Both the position numbers and the translations under genes were made by a program. A stretch of DNA of 64,000 nucleotides. It comes from UBA2336 sp031395485 (lineage in GTDB: Bacteria; Bacteroidota; Bacteroidia; Cytophagales; Cyclobacteriaceae). The notes under the pieces are model-generated. The model made no database searches. It saw only the letters and a list, made by a program, of their open reading frames with translations, and was not told where the DNA came from. Location: NCBI GenBank assembly GCA_031395485.1, contig JANNUS010000010.1, positions 124,001-188,000 of the forward strand. Reading direction: 5' to 3'. Positions 24,240-33,333 of the stretch are shown here, one piece after another; within the stretch, counting starts at the first letter, position 1; each line of letters begins with the position of its first letter.

Positions 24240-25943
24240 ATGAAATCTTTTCACCTCCTGTTCACATTATTGATTCTTTCATTTTGTAAAACTCTCAGCT
24301 ATTCACAGCCGATAACAGAAGTATATCCGCTGATCATTACCTATCGTGCTGATCGCGGAAGCCTTGAACGGTTTTATGTTGTTTCTAATTCTCCGGAACG
24401 AAGGGAACGTTTTAAAACCTTTTATAAAGATTACCTGACAAAGCTTGAGCAATTACCTTTCGAAGCCATGTCAGTGAGTGGTAGGGTGGATTATCTGTTA
24501 ATGAAACGAGACCTGGAAAATGAATTGTTCGCCCTCACGAAAGAAGAAAAAGAAGTTGATCAAATTAAAAAATATACATCCTTTGCTGATCCGATCTATC
24601 AATTAGAGCAACAACGCAGAAGAGGAAAGCATTTAAAAAGTGATGAAGTAGCCAAGCAGCTGAATGACATCTACAAAGCCATTCAAGGAAGCACCCAAAA
24701 ATTAAAACAAGAACCAAACCTGACTCGCGAATTGGCTTCACGCGCAGAAGCTACTATCAAAGGGCAGCAGGTTGCAATGAAGAGTGTTTTTGAATTCTAC
24801 AATGGGTACGACCCGGAGTTTACCTGGTGGGTAACAAAACCATACCAAAAGTTAGACACTGCGTTAACAAAATATGCAGTTGCAGTAAAAAGTAAAGTTG
24901 ATCCAGCCACACTTCCGAAAGATGACGGCAGCGGGATTATTGGCAATCCGATTGGTCGTGATGAGTTATTGCGACTGCTGCAATATGAAATGATTTCGTA
25001 TACGCCTGAAGAATTGATAGAAATTGCCAATAAAGAATTTGCGTGGTGCGATGTTGAATTACTGAAGGCCTCACGTGAAATGGGCTTTGGCGACAATTGG
25101 AAACAAGCGCAGGAAAAAGTAAAACAATCTTTTGTGCCGGAAGGGTATCAACCGGAGGCTATGTTCAAATTATATAATGAGTCGGTAGATTTTTTAAAGA
25201 AGAACGATCTACTCACCATTCCACCGATTGCGGAAGAAACGTGGCGTATGCGCATGTTATCACCCAAGCAACAATTAGTCAGTCCATTTTTTCTGGGAGG
25301 GGAAGTGCTTCAAATAGCCTATCCTACGGGCGATATGAATCATGAAGATAAACTCATGAGCATGCGCGGAAACAACCCACATTTTTCTCGTGCCACCGTT
25401 CACCACGAATTGATTGCGGGTCATCATTTACAAGGATTCATGAATGATCGCAATAAAAGTTATCGTGATAATTTCACACCCTTTTGGACTGAAGGCTGGG
25501 CATTGTATTGGGAAATGATTTTATGGGATATGAAATTTCCCCAGTCACCGGAAGATCGCATCGGTATGTTGTTCTGGCGCATGCACCGCTGTGCACGGAT
25601 TATTTTTTCACTGAATTATCATCTGAATAAATGGACTCCACAGCAGTGCATTGATTTTTTAGTGGACCGTGTTGGCCATGAGCGCGCTAATGCGGAAGCA
25701 GAAGTGAGACGTTCGTTCACAGCTAATTATGGCGCATTGTACCAACTCGCATACATGACGGGTGCTTTTGAGTTTTATTCGCTCAAAAAAGAATTGGTGG
25801 ACAGTGGCAAGATGACCTACAAGCAATACCACGATGCCGTGCTTCAGGAGAACAGCATGCCCGTAGAAATGGTGCGTGCTATTTTAACCAACCAACCACT
25901 AACAAAAGATTTTAAGACTTCGTGGAAGTTTTATAAGAAGTAA
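24240..25943 (+). CDS. DUF885 family protein, putative metallo-carboxypeptidase
   Basis: 567 residues with a signal peptide (about 21 residues). The C-terminal half carries the DUF885 metal motif: His389-Glu390 in TVHHELIAGHHLQGF with His395/His396, and the downstream WTEGWALYWE that provides another acidic ligand. The fold is related to gluzincin peptidases; a few studied members cleave dipeptides. It is probably periplasmic. It is divergent from the permease gene across 204 nt and ends before a palindromic repeat. Confidence 0.87.
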   Translation: MKSFHLLFTLLILSFCKTLSYSQPITEVYPLIITYRADRGSLERFYVVSNSPERRERFKTFYKDYLTKLEQLPFEAMSVSGRVDYLLMKRDLENELFALTKEEKEVDQIKKYTSFADPIYQLEQQRRRGKHLKSDEVAKQLNDIYKAIQGSTQKLKQEPNLTRELASRAEATIKGQQVAMKSVFEFYNGYDPEFTWWVTKPYQKLDTALTKYAVAVKSKVDPATLPKDDGSGIIGNPIGRDELLRLLQYEMISYTPEELIEIANKEFAWCDVELLKASREMGFGDNWKQAQEKVKQSFVPEGYQPEAMFKLYNESVDFLKKNDLLTIPPIAEETWRMRMLSPKQQLVSPFFLGGEVLQIAYPTGDMNHEDKLMSMRGNNPHFSRATVHHELIAGHHLQGFMNDRNKSYRDNFTPFWTEGWALYWEMILWDMKFPQSPEDRIGMLFWRMHRCARIIFSLNYHLNKWTPQQCIDFLVDRVGHERANAEAEVRRSFTANYGALYQLAYMTGAFEFYSLKKELVDSGKMTYKQYHDAVLQENSMPVEMVRAILTNQPLTKDFKTSWKFYKK

Positions 25944-25957
25944 AAACTCGAGTAGAC

Positions 25958-26087
25958 CGTCATTGCGAGGGAGCCTGCCTGCCTGCCGGCAGGGAACGAC
26001 CGCGGCAATCCCCAGACTATGAAATGCTCACGCTTTAGTCAGGGGATTGCTTCGTGCGCAACCTTCGGAAGCTTCCTGGCAATGACG
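25958..26087. repeat. palindromic intergenic repeat, family A copy 1
   Basis: 130 bp. CGTCATTGC (25958) and GCAATGACG (26087 end) are perfect 9-bp terminal inverted repeats; inside, GCAATCCCC (26005-26013) pairs with GGGGATTGC (26042-26050). A GC-rich module with CCTGCCTGCCGGCAGG lies near the left end. It sits between two convergent genes. The layout resembles REP/MITE-like elements. Confidence 0.85.
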
Positions 26088-26094
26088 AGGATTT

Positions 26095-27336
26095 TCAATG
26101 TTTCGCTACAACAACATCTTTAGGCTCATGCTTGTAGTTAAAGACAAATGGAAAAATAATTCCGAGTAAAAGTCCGTATGCTGCAAAACTAAACCAGATA
26201 CTTTGCCAGTTTCGGATACCGTCCACCGTAAAAAAATCTACAACCCAACCACTAAGCATAGCACCCAGAAAAGCTCCTATACCATTGGTCATTAACATAA
26301 ACAAACCTTGTGCGCTGGCCATAATGCTGGGATCCGCTTCTTTTTCTACGAACAACGAACCGGAAATATTAAAGAAGTCGAACGCCATACCATAAATGAT
26401 CATCGATAACACCAAAAAGATTAACCCATCGCCTGGATTGCCAATGCCAAATAATCCGAAGCGCAACACCCACGCAAAAATACTGAGGAGCATAACTTTT
26501 TTGATTCCAAATTTTTGCAGAAAAAAAGGAATTGTTAAAATGAAAAGCGTCTCAGAGATCTGAGAAATGGAAAGAAGTAGGTTGGGATGCTCAACACCAA
26601 ATGATCCGGCATAGGAACTTTTAAAGTCTTCTAAAAATGTTCCGCCAAATGTATTGGTGATTTGAAGAGCCGCCCCCAACAGCATAGCGAAAATAAAAAA
26701 GATCACCATCCTACTATTTTTGAAGAGCACAAAGGCATCCAAACCAAAAGTGGAGAGAAGTGTACGTTCTTTTGTTGTTCTGGCTGGACGGCAAGCGGGC
26801 AGGGTAAAAGCATATAATCCCAATAGTAAACCCGAACCAGCACTTACATAAAGTTGAAACGGACTAAGTGTCCATTCGCCAAAATCAACAACCCACATAG
26901 CGAGAATGAAACCGACTGTTCCCCATACGCGAATTGGTGGAAATACTTTAATGATATCAATGCCTTCTTTTTTTAACACCGCATATGATACCGTATTATT
27001 GAGTGCGATGGTTGGCATATACACCATTGCATTGAGCAGCATAATGAAATACATCGTGGTATAATCCGTAACGGTAGATGCCCACATCAATAGTCCCGCA
27101 CCAACAAGATGGCAAATCCCTAATACGCGCTCCGCATTAACCCAGCGGTCGGCAACGATACCCAACAAGGTTGGCATGAACAACGAAGCAATACCCATGG
27201 TTGCATAAATGCTACCTACTTGTGTACCTGTAAACTTCAATGTAACAATCATGTAACCACCGAGTGAAATCAACCACGATCCCCACACAAAGAATTCTAA
27301 GAAATTCATGACGATGAGGCGCTGCTTGATATTCAT
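26095..27336 (-). CDS. NupG-type MFS transporter (nucleoside:H+ symporter family)
   Basis: 413 residues and about 12 helices. The start (LIVMNFLEFFVWGSWLISLGGY) and a stretch with TLLGIVADRWVNAERVLG are characteristic of the nucleoside:H+ symporter (NHS) branch, whose best-known members are E. coli NupG and XapB. Substrates are purine and pyrimidine nucleosides; some Bacteroidota members may carry others. It is single, with a palindromic repeat on each side. Confidence 0.88.
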   Translation of the reverse strand: MNIKQRLIVMNFLEFFVWGSWLISLGGYMIVTLKFTGTQVGSIYATMGIASLFMPTLLGIVADRWVNAERVLGICHLVGAGLLMWASTVTDYTTMYFIMLLNAMVYMPTIALNNTVSYAVLKKEGIDIIKVFPPIRVWGTVGFILAMWVVDFGEWTLSPFQLYVSAGSGLLLGLYAFTLPACRPARTTKERTLLSTFGLDAFVLFKNSRMVIFFIFAMLLGAALQITNTFGGTFLEDFKSSYAGSFGVEHPNLLLSISQISETLFILTIPFFLQKFGIKKVMLLSIFAWVLRFGLFGIGNPGDGLIFLVLSMIIYGMAFDFFNISGSLFVEKEADPSIMASAQGLFMLMTNGIGAFLGAMLSGWVVDFFTVDGIRNWQSIWFSFAAYGLLLGIIFPFVFNYKHEPKDVVVAKH

Positions 27337-27653
27337 GATGGTAGTGGTTGTGATAAGTATTGCGTCTCAATATATAGGATAATGGGGGAAGTTGAAAATT
27401 GAGTTTGTAATAGAAAATAAAGTGCTCACTTAAAATTGAACGTCATTGCGAGGAACTGGGGGGATGTGGGTGGGTGACCAAGCAATCCCCGAACTATGGA
27501 ATGCGCACGTTATAGTTAAGGGATTGCCCATGTACTTTTGTGTTTATGACGGCTTGGGTTTTCGAAGCTGCGTCTTGCTCCAAGTGACTAAACGTTGAAC
27601 GAAGATAAAAACTGATAGCTTGCACATTAAACCATAATTGCACAAGCACTTTG
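27337..27653. other. intergenic region, one repeat and no gene
   Basis: 317 nt between two minus-strand genes. It contains the family A repeat at 27441-27555 and otherwise AT-rich sequence. No convincing reading frame or terminator was seen. Confidence 0.7.
27441..27555. repeat. palindromic intergenic repeat, family A copy 2
   Basis: The left end CGTCATTGC and the internal pair GCAATCCCC (27482-27490) / GGGATTGC (27530-27537) match copy 1, but the right end has drifted to TTTATGACGG. A degenerate member of the family. Confidence 0.7.
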
Positions 27654-28598
27654 TTATTTGCCGGCATTCTTTTTCGTCAATTGTTCAACTGTCTGCTTTA
27701 CTGCAATTGCATTTTTGGTAGGGGTATAGTTAAAACGCTTATTGAACTTTGAACTATCGAAAAAATAATCCCGGTCATATTGATAGTTCATTTCTGGAAA
27801 TTCCTTCATAATTGGAATAAACAATCCCAAAACTTTTAAGAGCCAATTAGGCAGCAACTGATATTTATTGCTTGTATTCATTTCTTTAGCAAAAAGATTT
27901 ACCCAGCCTTCACCTGTTATTTTTTCAGAGTCTGTGGGCAAGTTCCATATCTGATTATATGCATCTGGCGTATTCCCAAGGATGGCAGTTCCTTTGGCAA
28001 GGTCGGGAGTATAACTTATGCTGTGAATATTCCGGGCATTGCAAAACCATTGTGCTTTTTTCCCTTTAATAAGGTTATCGTAAATCAAGTTCATTACCAT
28101 ACTATTTCCTTTCACTTCACTAAAGAAATCGGCTGACCTGGCAATGATGGCATTCAGTTTCCTTTTTTCGATGGCATCTAAAATGAGCTTATCAAGTTCA
28201 GCTCGTACTTCCCCCTTTTTACTACACGGACTAATCGGAGATTCTTCGGTGATATGCTTTACATTATCTCCACCAATTGCATAAATATTGTCGAAGAAAA
28301 CTAATTTCGCATTGTGCTGGACACATGCATCTATCACATTCCTCATAAATGGAGGCCACAACTTTAACCAGGCTTTAATATTGTAAGCAAAACCCACAGT
28401 GACATAAACTATTTCACTACCGGCTATAGCGTTAAAAACATCTTCGCGTTTGGTGAGGTCTGCCGAGAACAGTTCATCATTAAGATTAACTTTTTTCGGA
28501 TTGCGGCTTACCAGCCGTATTTCAGTGGTATATGTCGCTAGTGCTTTTGCCAGCTCAATGCCTATTGCGCCACCTGCTCCTAAAATTGTTTGTTTCAT
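27654..28598 (-). CDS. NAD-dependent epimerase/dehydratase family protein (SDR)
   Basis: 314 residues. N-terminal Rossmann motif GAGGAIGIELAKALA (residues about 7-21), then an NAD(P)-binding order of strands with VSRNPKK, suggesting NADP preference. The family's YxxxK catalytic pair is not evident, so it may belong to the atypical (NmrA/epimerase-like) SDR group acting on or sensing NADP. Transcribed alone. Confidence 0.82.
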   Translation of the reverse strand: MKQTILGAGGAIGIELAKALATYTTEIRLVSRNPKKVNLNDELFSADLTKREDVFNAIAGSEIVYVTVGFAYNIKAWLKLWPPFMRNVIDACVQHNAKLVFFDNIYAIGGDNVKHITEESPISPCSKKGEVRAELDKLILDAIEKRKLNAIIARSADFFSEVKGNSMVMNLIYDNLIKGKKAQWFCNARNIHSISYTPDLAKGTAILGNTPDAYNQIWNLPTDSEKITGEGWVNLFAKEMNTSNKYQLLPNWLLKVLGLFIPIMKEFPEMNYQYDRDYFFDSSKFNKRFNYTPTKNAIAVKQTVEQLTKKNAGK

Positions 28599-28690
28599 TG
28601 TATAACTTTTATTGTTTTTGTTTATTGCTCTTTCATTTTTGGTCGTGTCTATAGTTGCACATAATTTTTAAATACATGCACCCGCATTTA

Positions 28691-30016
28691 TCACGGCAAC
28701 TCAAACTTCAATCTCACTTTTGCTTTGTCTTGAACGGGAACATTATCTTTTTTGGTGGGTACCCACTTTGTTCCTTCTTTAATCAAGCGAATCAATTCTT
28801 CATCGCAGCCGCTGCCAATACCACGGAGTATGATAAAGTTTGTGAGTGCTCCATTCGCCTCTACCGTAAATTGAACCGTTACGCGTCCTTCAGTTTTATT
28901 GCCTTTTGCCTGCTCGGGGTAGTGCAGATTTTTTTCTAAATATTGTTTGAATGCCTTATTACCAATTTCTGGGTGAGCAAGATCAACAGTGGGTGGGTAT
29001 GATTCTCCGGCTTGTGCACCATAACCAACAGTAACTACTTCGCTTAATTGTGTTACATCCATTACCATTTGCACATTCACTTCCTGTCGATCAGCCTTTA
29101 CCTCTGTACTCTGTAATCCAATAAAAGAATAAACGAGTGTGGGATTTGAAGTGTCAATAGTAACCTCATAATTCCCTAGCGCATCGGTGACGGTTCCTGT
29201 TGTGGTCCCTTTTATAATAACGTTTACTCCCGGCAGTGCAGAACCATCTTCTACAGCAGTTACTTGTCCACGGATTACGTTAGCTAAAGTAGAAGAAGCC
29301 AATCCTGCTTCTCTTTTATCTGCTGCGGTAGGGGCTGCATCTTTTTTCTTTGCAGATTTTCTTTCCATGTCATCGGATGCTTTTGCACGTGAAATTTCCA
29401 CTTCTTTTTCAACTGCTTGTGCTACTGACTCGCTAGCAGCTATTTCGTCTGCTTTTATTTCTTCTCCTTTGGCTTGTTCTGCTCCAGCAATCATGTCATC
29501 TGTTCCAGATTCATTTTTTACTATTGATTCTACTGCATTTTCGCTTGTTGGTTTTGTTGATAGAGCGCCAGATCGTGTTGCAACGTCTTTGTCCCGCATG
29601 GCTGGGCCAGCGCCTGGTTGTTCGACAGGAGGTGAAGAAGGGACGCCCGTTGCAGGTGTTGTGGAATCAGCAGCGGCTGAAGGTGTAACTACAGGTTCAC
29701 TTTTTTCGAATGCTAACTCTTGAGCAACTTCTGGCTTCATGACCGTCCAGATGATGAAAGAGGAGATTGCAATAATCGCTAACCCTGCGGCAATGCGTGC
29801 TGGCCACATCCAAACTGTTATGATCTTTTTATCCGCAACTTTTTCATTCAGCGCATCAACATCCTTTAAAAAATCTTCTGCTTTGATTTGTTCGGCACCC
29901 TCCAATGCATCCGCTAAAAAAGGATCGTGCAGCGCCTTTCGCTCAAGCGCATTCCGTTCTGCAGGTGTAAGTTCCCCCTTTAAATACTTTTCAATATCGT
30001 GACGGTAGTCTGTCAT
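28691..30016 (-). CDS. membrane protein joining anti-sigma-like N-terminus, CarboxypepD_reg-like domain and TonB C-terminus
   Basis: 441 residues. Residues 1-60 (DIEKYLKGELTPAERNALER) resemble the cytosolic part of Bacteroidota anti-sigma factors. One membrane helix follows at about 75-95, then an Ala/Ser/Pro/Glu-rich linker of about 150 residues. Next is a CarboxypepD_reg-like domain (residues about 250-345: VTAVEDGSALPGVNVIIKGT) and a C-terminal TonB domain (about 360-441: ARVTV-type FTVEANGALTNF). The sigma-factor gene overlaps its start by 4 nt, so an anti-sigma role is inferred; the TonB domain could touch outer-membrane receptors. Confidence 0.85.
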   Translation of the reverse strand: MTDYRHDIEKYLKGELTPAERNALERKALHDPFLADALEGAEQIKAEDFLKDVDALNEKVADKKIITVWMWPARIAAGLAIIAISSFIIWTVMKPEVAQELAFEKSEPVVTPSAAADSTTPATGVPSSPPVEQPGAGPAMRDKDVATRSGALSTKPTSENAVESIVKNESGTDDMIAGAEQAKGEEIKADEIAASESVAQAVEKEVEISRAKASDDMERKSAKKKDAAPTAADKREAGLASSTLANVIRGQVTAVEDGSALPGVNVIIKGTTTGTVTDALGNYEVTIDTSNPTLVYSFIGLQSTEVKADRQEVNVQMVMDVTQLSEVVTVGYGAQAGESYPPTVDLAHPEIGNKAFKQYLEKNLHYPEQAKGNKTEGRVTVQFTVEANGALTNFIILRGIGSGCDEELIRLIKEGTKWVPTKKDNVPVQDKAKVRLKFELP

Positions 30017-30573
30017 GTTGTCTCAATACAAATCTTCAGATTGCGCTTTCCGTTTTGGATGAAGCTTTTTACTTTATTTAGATCGTACCCCGTAAGCACG
30101 GTGATATCTTTATAGCATTTCTGTTGCAGAAAGAACATTGAAACGCAGGCTTTTTGTTCATGCCCGAGCTTTTCAATACAGTTCTCCAATTTACCAAGAT
30201 TTGATTCCATTTCGTCCTGCTCTTCCAGATGCGCCTCGGCAGAGGTTTCCATAAGCAGGGGTGAAATTTCTTCGGTGTATTTCCCTTTTTTCGAGCGCAA
30301 TTGCATTAAACAGTGATTACGTGCCGTTACATACAGCCAACTTTTGAAGTATTCTACTTCATGCGTTTTGAGGGTGGTAACCAGTTTTTCAAAAAGTTGC
30401 ATCACGGCATCTTTTGCTTCATCACGATTCTTCAAGTATTTAAGGCACACACCATACACCATCGAATTATAGCGGCTATACAGCACACCAGCCCAAGTCA
30501 CCTCCCCCGACAGTTTGTACTGCGCGAGAAGCTCCAGATCAGTCATTTCGCTATGAGGTTTGCGGGAAAGCAC
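30013..30573 (-). CDS. ECF-type RNA polymerase sigma factor
   Basis: 186 residues from a GTG at 30573; an ATG at 30546 is an alternative, but the upstream part (SRKPHSEMTD) resembles the start of related proteins. Region 2 is LYSRYNSMVYGVCLKYLKNR with YFKSWLYVTARNHCLMQLR, and region 4 is KCYKDITVLTGYDLNKVKSFIQ. It should direct RNA polymerase to a small set of promoters. Its last 4 nt overlap the membrane partner gene, a common sigma/anti-sigma layout. It is divergent from the VWA gene. Confidence 0.9.
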   Translation of the reverse strand: MLSRKPHSEMTDLELLAQYKLSGEVTWAGVLYSRYNSMVYGVCLKYLKNRDEAKDAVMQLFEKLVTTLKTHEVEYFKSWLYVTARNHCLMQLRSKKGKYTEEISPLLMETSAEAHLEEQDEMESNLGKLENCIEKLGHEQKACVSMFFLQQKCYKDITVLTGYDLNKVKSFIQNGKRNLKICIETT

Positions 30574-30598
30574 TTTTTAAGATAGTAAAAATTCGTTG

Positions 30599-30642
30599 TT
30601 CGTTAATAGTTGTTTGTGGCAAAACCAGCAACTATCAACGAA
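30599..30642. repeat. intergenic hairpin with a GTTAATAGTTG arm
   Basis: TTCGTTAATAGTTG (30599-30612) pairs with CAACTATCAACGAA (30629-30642) with one mismatch. It lies in the intergenic space between the divergent sigma and VWA genes. Similar GTTAAT-rich strings occur before 47973 and 60284. Confidence 0.55.
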
Positions 30643-30747
30643 TAACCAACAACGGAGATCATTAACTGAAAGAGGTAAATATTCTAAAACCCTTATGGAA
30701 TTTGTGAGACACCTGCATCTCATCCCCAAACTCAAACTAAACATGAT

Positions 30748-32604
30748 ATGAAAACGAAAATCTGGATTCTCGCTACCCTGGTTTTTTCTTCTCTGGGATT
30801 TTCTATTCCCGAAACCAGAACGATTACTGGTACGGTCACTTCTGCCGATGACGGAAGCTCGTTACCGGGTGTAAATGTTTTATTGAAAGGCACGGCTACT
30901 GGAACTGCTACGGATGCAAAAGGGAAATACTCAATTCAAATTCCTTCCGGTAGTGGTATGTTGGTATTTTCTTTTATCGGATTAAAAACAAAAGAAATTA
31001 AAATTGGAGTAAGCAATGTGATCAATGTTGCCCTGAATCAGGATGTAGCTCAACTATCTGAAGCGGTTATAACAGGTCAATATAAGCGTGTCAAGAAAGA
31101 TAAGGCGGCCACGGGCGCAGCCAACTATGATTATGAAATGGCTCCTTCGGTTGCTTCACAGGATATGTATCAGCAGCCACAGTACAACACTGAAGAATAC
31201 GATGCCATTCAGGAAAATATTTTTCATGATGCGTTACGAAATCCTCTTTCTACTTTTTCGATTGATGTAGATGCAGCTTCGTACAGCAATATGCGCAGGT
31301 TTATTAATAACGGTCAGCGCCCACCGAAAGACGCAGTGCGTATTGAAGAGATGGTCAATTATTTCGACTATGATTATGCACAGCCAAACGATGAGCATCC
31401 CTTCAACATCATCACGGAGATTTCTTCTGCACCCTGGAACCCGCAACATAAATTGGTACACATCGGATTACAGGGCAAGAAAATCCCTACGCAGAATTTG
31501 CCTCCTTCAAACCTGGTATTTTTGATTGATGTTTCAGGCTCTATGGATGAACCGAATAAACTTCCATTATTAAAATCTTCTTTTAAGATGTTAGTAAACG
31601 AACTTCGCCAGCAAGACCATGTAGCCATTGTAGTGTATGCTGGTGCAGCCGGACTTGTACTCGAGCCAACCTCAGGTGCAGAGAAGAAGAAAATAATGGA
31701 AGCGTTAGATAATTTGCAAGCTGGCGGATCAACGGCAGGAGGTGCGGGTATCAAGTTAGCCTATGCTGTAGCAAAAGAACATTTCAAAGCAGGTGGCAAC
31801 AACCGGGTGATTCTTGCTACCGATGGCGATTTTAATATAGGCGAATCAAGCAATGGCGGGATGGAACGACTGATCGAAGAGAAAAGGAAAGATGGCGTGT
31901 TCTTAACAGTACTTGGTTTTGGAATGGGTAATTACAAAGATTCTAAAATTGAAATCCTATCCGATAAGGGAAATGGTAATTACGCCTACATCGATAATAT
32001 CACAGAAGCTCAAAAGGTGTTGGTGAATGAATTTGGCGGAACGTTGTTCACCATTGCGAAAGATGTGAAGCTACAGATCGAATTTAATCCATCGAAAGTA
32101 AAAGCATACCGATTGATCGGATACGAGAACCGCATGTTAAAGAGTGAAGATTTCAACAACGATAAAAAGGATGCTGGCGAACTTGGTTCAGGCCACACCG
32201 TAACTGCATTGTATGAAATCATTCCGGTAGGCGTAGAGAGTGAATTTTTAAAGATTGATGAATTGAAGTATCAAACAACTAAAGTTGATCCGGCTGCATC
32301 TAAGTCTAAAGAGTTGATGACGGTGAAATTTCGTTATAAGAAACCCGATGAAGATGTAAGCAAGCTTATTGTTCATCCCTTAATGGATAGCCAGATTGCG
32401 CTGAGTAAAACTTCAGATGATTTCCGCTGGTCAGCTTCTGTAGCAGCCTTTGGCATGTTGCTGAGAGAATCGGAGTATGTTAAGAATTTCTCATACGATC
32501 AGGTAGTGCAAATGGCACAGGGTTCGAAGGGAGTAGATAAAGAAGGTTATCGCATTGAGTTCATCAACATGGCGAAGTCATTTGGCTCCATTGCGAGCCG
32601 GTAA
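30748..32604 (+). CDS. exported VWA-domain protein with CarboxypepD_reg-like domain
   Basis: 618 residues. Signal peptide (about 18 residues), then a CarboxypepD_reg-like domain (residues about 27-110: GTVTSADDGSSLPGVNVLLKG, very like the one in the divergent TonB-domain protein). A YfbK-type linker follows (PLSTFSIDVDAASYSNMRRF), then a von Willebrand A domain with an intact MIDAS motif (FLIDVSGSMDEPNK, D-x-S-x-S), and a C-terminal YfbK/DUF3520 domain. It probably mediates extracytoplasmic protein binding. It is divergent from the ECF sigma factor and may be its target. Confidence 0.9.
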   Translation: MKTKIWILATLVFSSLGFSIPETRTITGTVTSADDGSSLPGVNVLLKGTATGTATDAKGKYSIQIPSGSGMLVFSFIGLKTKEIKIGVSNVINVALNQDVAQLSEAVITGQYKRVKKDKAATGAANYDYEMAPSVASQDMYQQPQYNTEEYDAIQENIFHDALRNPLSTFSIDVDAASYSNMRRFINNGQRPPKDAVRIEEMVNYFDYDYAQPNDEHPFNIITEISSAPWNPQHKLVHIGLQGKKIPTQNLPPSNLVFLIDVSGSMDEPNKLPLLKSSFKMLVNELRQQDHVAIVVYAGAAGLVLEPTSGAEKKKIMEALDNLQAGGSTAGGAGIKLAYAVAKEHFKAGGNNRVILATDGDFNIGESSNGGMERLIEEKRKDGVFLTVLGFGMGNYKDSKIEILSDKGNGNYAYIDNITEAQKVLVNEFGGTLFTIAKDVKLQIEFNPSKVKAYRLIGYENRMLKSEDFNNDKKDAGELGSGHTVTALYEIIPVGVESEFLKIDELKYQTTKVDPAASKSKELMTVKFRYKKPDEDVSKLIVHPLMDSQIALSKTSDDFRWSASVAAFGMLLRESEYVKNFSYDQVVQMAQGSKGVDKEGYRIEFINMAKSFGSIASR

Positions 32605-32629
32605 AAGCTGTTGGGTTTGTGGGTTGGGT

Positions 32630-32662
32630 AAGTTCCTAGGAGCAAATTGTTCCTGGGAACTT
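32630..32662 (+). terminator. rho-independent terminator of the VWA gene
   Basis: AAGTTCCTAGGA (32630-32641) pairs with TCCTGGGAACTT (32651-32662) with one wobble, followed by TT and an AT-rich tail. It lies 26 nt beyond the VWA stop. Confidence 0.72.
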
Positions 32663-32715
32663 TTGAAGTTTCTACCTTATTTAGAAGCGGTATAAGTCTC
32701 CTTATCGTTTTTTGC

Positions 32716-32723
32716 TATTTTTG
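32716..32723 (+). promoter_or_regulatory. -7 box (TATTTTTG) before the sigma gene
   Basis: Exact TAnnTTTG element ending 7 nt before the ATG at 32731, implying a leaderless or nearly leaderless transcript. No clear -33 TTG at 19 nt. Confidence 0.5.
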
Positions 32724-32730
32724 ACATCCC

Positions 32731-33333
32731 ATGGACGCATTAGAACAAGAGGCACCCAAGCAACACTATACCGATAAGCAAAAGCAGCAGGTTTTTGACG
32801 GTGAGTTTATGCCTCACATTAATGCTATGTACAACTTTGGGTATCGTCTTACTTTTGATGAGGATGATGCTAATGATCTCGTTCAAGACACCTATTTAAA
32901 GGCCTTTCGCTTCATTGAGTCATTCCAGCAAGGAACTAATGCGAAGGCTTGGCTGTTTCGAATTTTAAAAAACAGCTTCATTAACGACTACCGGAAGAAG
33001 AAGAAGGAACCAGCCAAAGTCGATTACCAGGAAGTTGAAACGTTTTATAACTCGGAAGATGTAGACCGCCAGATCACACCTGATTTGCGGGTGGAGTCGT
33101 TGCAGGATATGATGGGAGATGAGATTTCTAACGCCCTAAATTCGTTGGATGTTGATTTTCGTACTGTAATTATTTTGTGTGATCTGGAAGGCTTTAAGTA
33201 CGATGAGATGGCAAAAATTTTAGATATACCAATTGGCACGGTGCGAAGTCGCTTACATCGAGCCCGCAATTTGCTGAAAGAGAAACTAAGTGAGTATGCC
33301 AAAAAAATGGGTTATAAAAATCATACGCTATGA
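32731..33333 (+). CDS. ECF sigma factor (SigE/RpoE-like)
   Basis: 200 residues. Region 2 includes DDANDLVQDTYLKAFRFI (core binding and -10 contacts) and NAKAWLFRILKNSFINDYR; region 4 is LEGFKYDEMAKILDIPIGTVRSRLHRARNLL. The gene overlaps a zinc-binding anti-sigma gene by 4 nt, the classic regulatory pair. The linked zinc anti-sigma suggests a redox or thiol stress response, like SigR/RsrA. A -7 box ends 7 nt before the start. Confidence 0.95.
   Translation: MDALEQEAPKQHYTDKQKQQVFDGEFMPHINAMYNFGYRLTFDEDDANDLVQDTYLKAFRFIESFQQGTNAKAWLFRILKNSFINDYRKKKKEPAKVDYQEVETFYNSEDVDRQITPDLRVESLQDMMGDEISNALNSLDVDFRTVIILCDLEGFKYDEMAKILDIPIGTVRSRLHRARNLLKEKLSEYAKKMGYKNHTL

Noticed and set aside
29187..29723. 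Long plus-strand frame across the TonB-domain membrane protein
   Set aside because: It is antisense to a real gene whose Ala/Ser/Glu-rich linker repeats create a low-complexity shadow without any recognisable domain.
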